From: Pseudomonas sp. ICMP 561 | GTDB taxonomy: Bacteria; Pseudomonadota; Gammaproteobacteria; Pseudomonadales; Pseudomonadaceae | Direction of reading: 5' to 3' | Assembly (NCBI RefSeq): GCF_002699985.1 | Contig: NZ_LKBT01000004.1 | Location: 143,495 to 207,494 of the forward strand | Length of the DNA: 64,000 nucleotides | Shown: positions 36,761 through 46,000 of the stretch, piece after piece | Layout of the letters: every line of letters begins with the position of its first letter | How positions within the stretch are numbered: the stretch's first letter is position 1 | Position numbers and translations under genes: made by a program | The notes under the pieces: model-generated | What the model saw: only the letters and a program-made list of their open reading frames with translations | Told to the model about the DNA's origin: nothing | Database searches by the model: none

Positions 36761-37861
36761 TTAATATTCGATCCGCACATCCCCCTTCGGAATGCTGCAG
36801 CACGACAGAATGTAGCCTTCGGCTTCGTCTTCTTCGGTGATCCCGCCGTTGTGCTCCATCTCCACTTCGCCGCTGAGTTTCATCACCTTGCAGGTTCCGC
36901 AGATGCCCATGCCGCAGGCTTTGGGGATCATCAGGCCGAGCTTGGCTGCGGCTGCGTGGACGGTTTCGCCCGGTGCCACGCGGATGCTCTTGCCGGTGTC
37001 GGTGAATTCCACCTGATGCAAATCCGATGCATCGACTTCCGGTGCGTCAGCAGCGATTTCCGCTTGTTCCACAGCATCGGCACGGGCTTCGGGAGGCGTC
37101 GCGCCGAACGATTCCTCATGGTATTGCGCCATGTTGAAACCGTTGGCTTCCAGCAGGCGTTTGACGGCCGTCATGTAAGGCGTCGGGCCGCAGCAGAACA
37201 CCTCGCGCTCCATGAAGTCCGGCACCATCAGCTCTAGCATCTTCTGATTCAGATACCCGCGATAACCGGCCCAGGGCTCGCCGAGACCGTGCTTTTCGCA
37301 AATCAGGTGCAGGCTGAAGTTATCGATCCGCGACGCCATGTGTTCCAGTTCACGGTGATAAATGATGTCTTTGGGGGTGCGGGCGCTGTGCACGAACACC
37401 ATGTCGACGTTGGCGTTGGTGTCGTAGAACCAGCGCGCCATGGACATCACCGGCGTGATGCCGACGCCGCCACTCAGGTAGAGGATTTTCGGGTTCGGGA
37501 AGTCGATAGCGTTAAACAGCCCGACCGGACCGTGGACCGCCAGCTCCTGACCTTCATGCAGCGTGTCGTGCAGATAGTTGGAAACCTTGCCGCCAGGCAC
37601 GCGCTTGATGGTGACCGAGAAGCTGTAAGGCACCGAAGGCGAGCTGGAAATGGTGTACGAGCGCATCACCGGCACGCCTTCGATTTCAAGCTCCAGGGTC
37701 ACGAACTGACCGGGCTTGAAGAAGAACATGATCGGCTGGTCAGCCATGAAACAGAAGGTGCGCACGTCCCAGGTTTCCTGGATCACTTTGACGACGCGAA
37801 CCAGGTGACGGCCGTTCGCCCATGTCTGGGTATTTACCGGGCTCAGGAAGCTTTGGGACAT
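36761..37861 (-). CDS. gbcB: Glycine betaine demethylase, reductase subunit GbcB
   Basis: A 366-residue electron-transfer subunit that supplies GbcA with electrons from NAD(P)H. The order is an FAD domain (VPVMRSYTISSSPSVPYSFS, the RxYS flavin motif), an NAD domain (KILYLSGGVGITPVMSMARW, VFCCGPTPYMTAVKRLLEA), an acidic Ala/Glu linker, and a C-terminal plant-type 2Fe-2S ferredoxin domain with CGMGICGTCK and a distal cysteine in ILSCCSIPKG. The ATG at 37861 (MSQSFLSPVNTQTW) was chosen over the open frame to 37945. Divergent from gbcA. Confidence 0.95.
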   Translation of the reverse strand: MSQSFLSPVNTQTWANGRHLVRVVKVIQETWDVRTFCFMADQPIMFFFKPGQFVTLELEIEGVPVMRSYTISSSPSVPYSFSVTIKRVPGGKVSNYLHDTLHEGQELAVHGPVGLFNAIDFPNPKILYLSGGVGITPVMSMARWFYDTNANVDMVFVHSARTPKDIIYHRELEHMASRIDNFSLHLICEKHGLGEPWAGYRGYLNQKMLELMVPDFMEREVFCCGPTPYMTAVKRLLEANGFNMAQYHEESFGATPPEARADAVEQAEIAADAPEVDASDLHQVEFTDTGKSIRVAPGETVHAAAAKLGLMIPKACGMGICGTCKVMKLSGEVEMEHNGGITEEDEAEGYILSCCSIPKGDVRIEY

Positions 37862-38180
37862 GCTGAATCTCCAACGGCCGACGACCGGCCTCATGATGCG
37901 AATTCTGCGTAAGGCGCAGACCACCCACTTACCTGCCAGCGACATCGGCGTACTTATCGCGACCAGCCCCTGATTACCTGCATTAGCGCGTCGGGAACGG
38001 ATTCGGCCATGTCGCCCATGGATAAGGTCAAGTCTGCGCCGGACTCCACACTCGCCACTAAATGTTTATCGAAAAGCATGAGCGGCAAAACAATCGCCGT
38101 CTTGCGTGCCAAACGCCACAAAGAACCGTATTAGCCAAATTCGCCGACCGTAAACCGTATGGTCATGAGGACTTCAAACG
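37862..38180. promoter_or_regulatory. gbcB/gbcA divergent promoter region
   Basis: 319 bases with no ORF between two divergent genes of one pathway. In P. aeruginosa the AraC-type activator GbdR drives gbcA and gbcB from such a region, so a GbdR site is expected. I could not place it reliably. The segment 38060-38160 is the most AT-rich and the likeliest place for the gbcA promoter. Confidence 0.5.
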
Positions 38181-39479
38181 ATGGACGTCACCGCAACCTT
38201 GAGCTTGGGCGATCCGCTGGAACCGGCACGTAAGGCCACTGCCGAAATGCTGCAGAATCGCGAACGCACCTATTCGCTGCCGCAGCCTTTCTACAGTGAT
38301 GAGCGGTTGTTTGAAATCGACATGCAGGAGATCTTCCACAAAGAGTGGTTGATCGCAGGCATGACCGCCGAGATTCCGGCCAAGGGTAACTACCTGACGC
38401 TGCAGATCGGCAAGAACCCGGTGGTTGTGGTGCGCGGTCCGGATGGCGCGGTCAATGCCTTCTTCAACGTCTGCCGCCATCGTGGTTCGCGTCTGTGCAC
38501 CAAGGAGAAGGGCAAGGTCGCCAAACTGGTGTGCCCATACCACCAGTGGACCTACGAGCTTGATGGTCGTCTGTTGTACGCGGGCAGCGAAATGGGCGAT
38601 GACTTCGACATGAAGAACTTCAGCCTCAAGCCCATCAACGTGAAAACCGCGGGTGGCTATATCTTCATCAGCCTCGCGGAAAACCCGCCTGCCATCGACG
38701 AGTTCCTGCAGACCCTCAAGCACTACATGGAACCGTACGACATGGAAAACACCAAGGTGGCGGTGCAGACCACCTTGATGGAAAAGGCCAACTGGAAACT
38801 GGTGCTGGAAAACAACCGCGAGTGCTATCACTGCACTGGTTCACATCCAGAGCTCCTTAATACGTTGCTGGAGTGGGACGACGTAACAGATCCGCGTGCG
38901 ACCCAGTCGTTCAAGGATCACGTCGCCGAATCGGCTGCGGCCTGGGAGGCTGAGAAGATCCCGTTCGCTCACGCTGCTTTTGGCTTGCGTAACCGTATCG
39001 TGCGCATGCCGCTGCTCAAGGGCACGGTTTCCATGACCATGGACGGCAAACAGGGCTGCAAGAAGCTCATGGGCCGGATCACAAACCCGGACCTGGGCTC
39101 GATGCGCATCCTGCACCTGCCGCACTCCTGGAACCACTGCATGGGCGATCACATCATCGTGTTCACGGTGTGGCCGATCAGCGCTCAGGAAACCATGGTC
39201 AGCACCAAATGGCTGGTACACAAAGATGCCGTTGAAGGTGTGGACTACGACGTGGCTCGCCTGCGCGAAGTCTGGGACGCGACCAACGATCAGGACCGCC
39301 GTCTGGCTGAAGAAAACCAGCGCGGGATCAACTCAGACGCCTACCAGCCAGGTCCTTACTCGAAGACCTATGAGTTCGGCGTGGTCAACTTCATCGACTG
39401 GTACAGTGCTCGCATGCTCGAAAACATGGGCGCCGAGCCTGCACCGTACCTGAAGGGCGTGGCGGTTAATCACGAGTGA
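38181..39479 (+). CDS. gbcA: Glycine betaine demethylase, Rieske oxygenase subunit GbcA
   Basis: A 432-residue Rieske non-haem iron oxygenase that demethylates glycine betaine to dimethylglycine and formaldehyde. The Rieske cluster ligands are in FNVCRHRGSRLC and LVCPYHQWTY (CxH and CxxH). The mononuclear iron site begins at ENNRECYHCTGSHPELL. GAGGA precedes the ATG at 38181. It faces gbcB, and its product feeds dimethylglycine demethylation and then the sarcosine oxidase operon at 21.8-28.4 kb. Confidence 0.96.
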   Translation: MDVTATLSLGDPLEPARKATAEMLQNRERTYSLPQPFYSDERLFEIDMQEIFHKEWLIAGMTAEIPAKGNYLTLQIGKNPVVVVRGPDGAVNAFFNVCRHRGSRLCTKEKGKVAKLVCPYHQWTYELDGRLLYAGSEMGDDFDMKNFSLKPINVKTAGGYIFISLAENPPAIDEFLQTLKHYMEPYDMENTKVAVQTTLMEKANWKLVLENNRECYHCTGSHPELLNTLLEWDDVTDPRATQSFKDHVAESAAAWEAEKIPFAHAAFGLRNRIVRMPLLKGTVSMTMDGKQGCKKLMGRITNPDLGSMRILHLPHSWNHCMGDHIIVFTVWPISAQETMVSTKWLVHKDAVEGVDYDVARLREVWDATNDQDRRLAEENQRGINSDAYQPGPYSKTYEFGVVNFIDWYSARMLENMGAEPAPYLKGVAVNHE

Positions 39480-39510
39480 TGCCCGGTGCTTAATTAGTTG
39501 CGGTGAAGTA

Positions 39511-39760
39511 CCTGTGGGAGATTCTATGTTGGCCTGCAAGCTTGATCTTGTAGGACCGGCTTCAGCCGGGAGAGCTCCGGGATATTCGCTAAATTTTCGT
39601 CGGCAGAAACACCGCTCTCCCGGCTAAAGCCGGTCCTACGGTAAAACGCGGCCTATGTGGAATTCATTCGCGAAGACCTGCCAGGCGCAGTTGATACGTC
39701 GGATGAATTCGCTCCCATCAGGGATCAACGCTTGCAGGCAAACATAGAATCTCCCACGGG
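39511..39760. repeat. Composite repeat, copy 2, with embedded REP pair
   Basis: Outer inverted arms: CCTGTGGGAGATTCTATGTT then CCTGCAAGC at 39511-39541, and the complement at 39730-39760. Inside are a family B REP pair (39549-39641) and a second inverted pair around GAATTCATTCGCGAA and GATGAATTCGCTCCCAT. This is the most complete of the four related copies and has the build of a nested, MITE-like element. Confidence 0.8.
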
Positions 39761-40061
39761 TTAACCTTCTGCCGTGGCTTGGCTCAAATTTTGATCAAAT
39801 CCCCGCCAGCGCAACCCGATCGGACGTCTTCAGCGTCAGCAAACACCTCATCTTCAGAACCGCCCTCGGAAATATAATCAGATGGCTGCCATTGCCCTCT
39901 GAAAGTTAGCTCCACTCGCTTTGACACTCCGAAACAGTCTTAAAAACTGTCATTTCTACCAGTACCCGCGCCGTCCCTCCCGCCCTACCATCAGATGACT
40001 CTCGAGTGTGTATTCCGAGCAATTTTTCCATTGCGCGTCTGCAATTGAAGAGAGGCTGAAC
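39761..40061. other. Upstream region of the giant gene
   Basis: 301 bases with no ORF. TTGACA at about 39920 is a possible -35 box, but I see no well-spaced -10, so the promoter is not assigned. The ribosome site of the giant gene (GAGG) is at 40052-40055. Confidence 0.4.
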
Positions 40062-43000
40062 ATGAAGCCAATGCACAGGAGTGCGCTGCTCGTTGCAATG
40101 CTCATGAGTTGTTTACTGGCGCTCATGCTCAACGCAGCAACGGGCAAGTCTGCCCTGCAGACGGTAAGGGAAGAAATCCACGCTGGAACATTCGAAGAGC
40201 CCCGACTCATCACCGAACCCGCATGGCTAGGTGCGGTATTTCTTGATACCAAGGTTCAACCAGGCGCGTTCTACATAGCAGCGTTCGACAGCCAGCCCGA
40301 GCAGGCCAACCCCGTCTTCCCTGACATACCGCAATCCAGTGAATTCTGGACCTATGCAGGTCAACATTCAGGATTGGGACCGGACCTCAAACCCTTCACC
40401 GAACCCACTCGTATCGACGCACTTCACCTTGCGCAAATAGAAGGCAAAAAGGCGCTGCTACGCTCGAAAATCGCGGGCCTGCCCAGCTCGCAAACGCCAT
40501 ACCCAACCACCTCACAAAGTAATGATTTTTGGGATTTCCTCGGTTTCTTCGAGAAGTCTGGTACCGAGATAGACATGAAAAGCATCGAGGACCTGGCATG
40601 GCCTGGTGTGTTCATGAAATACGAGCCAAACCATTCGTTTTACGTCGCGCTGCGCACCGGGCATCCGCTGATCGACGCCTGGCCCGCGCCTGATAGCGAA
40701 CAAGGCGCAGGCTATTGGAAATTTGCCGGGACCGACTCGGGTATCCCTGTTGCCGCACCCAAGCCATGGAGTGCGCGAAGCACCCAGGCAGGTTCTTATT
40801 ATCTCCAGCCACTCAGCGCCGTGCGTCATCACTACTGGGCGTCCCGGTTCACGGGTTTCCCGGCATTGATGGACGCGGTATTTCCCCAGACCACCCAGTC
40901 GAGCGATTTATGGGTCTACAAGGGCCGTCACGAAGGGTCGGCTATTGATCCTAAAGTCTTTGGTGAGCCTCTCTTGGGCAGTGGTACATATCGTGCTCGA
41001 ATCGCAGGCAAATGGGTGTCTTTGCACCCTCGCGGTCTAGAAGGTACGCCATCCTCTGAAACGCCTTATCCGAGTGAGCTGAAAAGTAACGATTACTGGA
41101 CTCTGGTATCAGTCTCCGCACACGCGGGCACTTGGCAGAGCCCCAAAAACGATCAGGACGAGTTCACTTGGGCAGGCCAGATTCACGCCCAGCCGCAGGG
41201 CAGTGGTCAGGCTTTTTTCCGCTCGCTGGCCTCACATTACGCACCTGAAGGTGGATGGCAATACACCGATACACAGGCATGGCAGCCGTTGGGCATATCG
41301 ACTCATGCCGGTACTGTCGCCGACCCAAAAGGGCAGGATGAGCTGACATGGCCGGGTGCGGTGCATGCCACGACTCTCGACGGGCAATTGACATACTTCA
41401 GGTCGTTGCAGGAGGGCAACCCGGCCGATCATGACTGGCCACTGCCAACTACGGCTACCAGCACTGAGGACTGGCAAGTTATCCCGTTCGTGCCCGCGCC
41501 GGGTACGTTCGAGGAGCCACGGCGCTTCAACGATTACGGTCAGCCCGGCTCGGTTTATGTGGATAACAACGGCAATCATCCAAGTAGCTATTACATCTCG
41601 CACATCGAAGGCTACCCCGCCGACGATATCGACAGCTTTGTCACGGTGGGTCTGGCAGACCCTAACTGGGAGTTCGTCGGTCACCACGCAGGGCTGATGA
41701 CAGACCTGAAACCCTTTGATGACATCACTCGCGTCGGTGCTTTCCATGAGGCCGAGATCGCCGGGCAGCGGGCGTTGGTCCGTTCGCGCATCACCGGCTG
41801 GCCGAGCCCTGCCACGCCTTATCCTGTGACGCTAGCCAGTACGGCGCACTGGGAATTCATCGGTGTGTTCAAACATGCGGGTACTGCAGGTGACTTCAAG
41901 GGCAATGATGATATGACTTGGCCAGGTGCCTTGCATCTAGACGAGCCACAACAGATTGTCTTTGCCGCTAAGCAGGCTGGCAAGCCGGGCCCTGAAGGGT
42001 GGATGTACCCCGAAGGGGAGGAAAGCAATGACCAATGGGACTTCGTCATTTCGTTAGCCGCTAACAGCGGTACTGTCGAAGCTCCCCGTGAGCGCAACAT
42101 GCCGAGTGCTCCAGGGGTGATCTTTGCCGATCAACGCGACTTGTTAAGCCAGAAACTCTACCGCTCCAAATTTAGTGGCTACGCAAAAAATATCGGCGCG
42201 GTATATCCCTCGGGGACCGAGTCCAACGAGTTTTATGAATACGTGGGCGAGCACGCCGGAACCTTCACCGATCCGAAATCCTTCAACGAACCCACATGGC
42301 CTGGCGCTGTTCATCAGACCACCATTGAAGGCAAGTTGACGTTCCTGAAATCGAAGTTTGACGGGGTACCAAGTGCAGAAACGCCTTACCCCGAAACCCC
42401 TACCAGCAATGCGTTCTGGGGCTTTGAGTTTACAACTGACCAAGCGGGGACTTACGTCGACCCCAAAAACCTGCAGGGTAAGACCTGGCCGGGGGCTGTT
42501 CATAAAAACCGTTTTCTAGGTCAGGACACGCTCTATCTGGCCAAACAGTTTGGCAACCCCGCCGAGGATCAGTGGCCAGTTCCGAGTGCCTCCGCCGTAG
42601 CCTATTGGGACTTGGTGGGCATGGTCTTTCACAATGGCACATTTGCAGACCCGAAAGTCTTCAATGAGGTCACCGTCGTTGGGCTCATTCATACCGGTAC
42701 TGTCGAGGGTGAGACGCTCTATTTCCGATCACTCGTAAATGGCCAGCCCGAAGAAAATGGCTGGGCGTATCCAGACGCAGAAGCCAGCAATGAGTACTGG
42801 GAATACCTCGGGAAAAACTTGCGACAAGGCACGTGGGGCGATCCGAAAGGAGCCAATGATTTCACATGGCCCGGGCTGATACACGCTGTGCACATAGATG
42901 GCAAACGGGTTTATCTGACTTCGAAGGTGGACGGTCTGCCCGCCGAGCATGACTGGCCCTATCCTGAAACTGGCAGAAACGCCTACTGGGATATTGCAGG

Positions 43001-46000
43001 CGAATCACGTCACAGCGGTAGCCTCATAAACCCTAAAGACCAGCGGGAAGTGTCTTGGGTAGGCGCTATACATATGCGCCAGGATGGGCAGGGAAAAATG
43101 TATTACCGCAACAAATTGCTCTCCGGCAATCTTGAAGTGATAGGCGATGCTTATCCACTGCCCACCGATGAAAGCAGTAGTGCCGCGTGGGAATATCTCG
43201 GGCGCAATAGCAATGCAGGTACGCTGGATGATCCGCATACCGGTACCGCTTTGACGTGGCCGGGCAATGTTCACAAGCTGACCCGCACCGCCACTGATAT
43301 TTACTATCAGGCCAGGTTCACCGGCGTTGCCAACACCACCCACCCATTCCCGCCCACTGTCGGGGCCAGTAATGATGACTGGACGTATGTAGGGAAAAAC
43401 TCGCAGCCGGGCACGGTGCTTGCGCCTAAAGATGCTCATGAAATGACCTGGCCAGATGCGATTCACCGATTCGAGCGGCTAGGTAAGGCCTACTACGTGA
43501 GGTCGAAGATTCACGGCGTGCCGCCTGAATCCGGGTGGGTTTTTCCAGTGCCCCCCAATAGCGATGAGCGTTGGGATCTCGTTGATATTGGCGTTCATGC
43601 CGGAACTTGGGACGATCCAAAACCGTGGAGTGATATAAGCTGGCCTGGCGCTATATATATGCTAGGTTTTCCGGAGGAAATTGTTGGTCCTGATCATCCA
43701 TTTCGGTCATTTTATAGCTCGACATTTTGGGGGGATCCATCCGAGCACGGCATGCCTACGCCCTATAACAGCGCATGGGTATTCATCAGTAGTTCGATAC
43801 TCCCTGCCACGCTGTCCTCTCCCAGTCTATTCTTAGGAACAACCTGGAAGGGGGCAGTGCACTGGTATCCGCTTTCGGGAGAGTTGTTCAGGTCCAAGAA
43901 AAACGGCCCCATGCTCTACATTGAGCCTCCCTCAGGACCGGAAAATCATGAAAACTGGGATTTTTTGGGAGTTACTCGGCATCTAGGTACCTATTCCGAC
44001 CCTAAAGAATGGATCGAATACACGTGGCCCGGTCGTATCCATAACTACGACATCGGCAGCAGGATCCTGTACTTTTCCGCGAAAATGACGGGGACGCCCT
44101 CGGATAAAACAAATCTTTGGCATTACCCCACCGACGAAAGCAGTAATGATTGGTGGGCTTATATTGGAACTACTGAGCACGCCGGTACTTTCGCCGAGCC
44201 TCATGAGTGGAATGAGATCACTTGGAGGGGTGCTATTCACCAAGTCAAACTCGCTACGAGCATTCGTTATTTCGAGGCTCGATTTGCTGGCAGCGGGCTG
44301 GCGAATGGATGGGAGTATCCCGATGGTGAGTCCAGCGATCAGCACTGGCGGTACGTCGCTACTGGTATCCATGCAGGTACTGTGGAAGACCCCAAAGATG
44401 TCGGGCTTGAACCGGTTTGGCCTGGTGTAATAGTCGTTAGCAGCCGAAACCCGGTGGGGGCCAGATACTACATCGCAAAAAATGATGGCATCCCGGGAAC
44501 ACAATGGCCGTTACCAATGGGTGAAATGAGTAACGAAAACTGGGAGTTTTTTGGTACATCGAAACATGCAGGGACTAAAGAGGATCCTAAAGAGTGGGAG
44601 GAAGTCACATGGCCGAGTGCGTTTAACTATGCAAGCAGGTCCGGTGTTCGTGCTTTCTATAGCCCTAAACGCGCTGGAGTCCCTGCCAATAATAGCTGGA
44701 TATACCCCGCCGAGTTGAAGGACGACGATAACTGGGTTTATTCAGGGTTTATTCATACTAGCGGCACCATCGAAAATCCCAAAAGATATAATGATTATAC
44801 CGAGCCAGGTTTGATCCACTCTGGAACTGTCGCCAATCAACAGATGTTGTTTGCTTCCAAATTTCAGGGACAGGCCGATCCGCCCGGTCGACCTAATGAT
44901 GTGCCGGAGAAAAAATTTCCCGCCTTCGGTACTGATAATGAATGGTGGCAGTTCATGCGCAAGGGAGATGGCACCCCAGCTATTCCTAATGGATGGTATG
45001 ACTATTCCCTCACCGGGGATTTGAATGCCTACCTCTACGGAGGCAAGCGCTTGTTATTCCGGGCCAAATACGAAGGGCGTCCGTCGAGCCATAGCCGGTA
45101 CTATCCAGTCTCGGAAGTCGACAATGAAAACTGGCAGTACCACTCGATACATCGCGGCACTTACGATGATCCAAAAGGGTGGGCGGAATATACGTATATA
45201 GGTGACTTTCATCGTTACGAGAATGCGGGTCTGACTACCTTCTTCAAGGCTAAGAGAGAGGGGTACCCTGCCGCCGACCTCGGGAATTACCCCGGTGGTG
45301 GGCAAAGTAATGATGCTTGGGAGTATACGGGCACGCATGCCGGGACCCGGCAAGACCCGAAAACCTGGTTTGAACCTACCTGGCCAGGGGCAATCCATTG
45401 GGATCGTCAGCAACATTTGTATTTCACTTCCAGGATGACGGGGTTGCCATATGCGCATTACGCCCCTTACCCGAACGGTGCCTTCAGCTTTGCCAACTGG
45501 GAAAATATTGATACCGCACGATGGACAGCCCAAGGTGTGAATGACTTCTCCAAGCCGTTTGACGAATACAGCTGGGTCACTGCACACAATGCTTATATTG
45601 GCGACCGGGGAATGGTTCAGACGTTGCGTGATCATTTCAATCGAGGCGTTCGTGCCTTTATGATAGATATACATCTGGACGGGAGCGGCGCTCCAGACGG
45701 GGGGCAGATCAGAGTCTGTCATTTAATGCCCATCGGTTATTGCTGGACAAATGATCCACTTTTGCGTGACGCTTTTTCGGTCTTTTTAGAGCTTCTTAGA
45801 ACGAACAGGGACGCCGTCATCACGATAACGTTTGAATCTACTGTTTCACGCGCTGAATTGAAAGCAGTGCTTGATCAGTTTCCTGAGCTTGCTAGTTACA
45901 GTGTCTTGCCTCCAATAAATGGGCCATGGCCCACTTTGCAGCAAATGATTAATACTAATAAAAGACTTGTCATGTTTAGCGATGGTAGTAGCTGGGGTGC

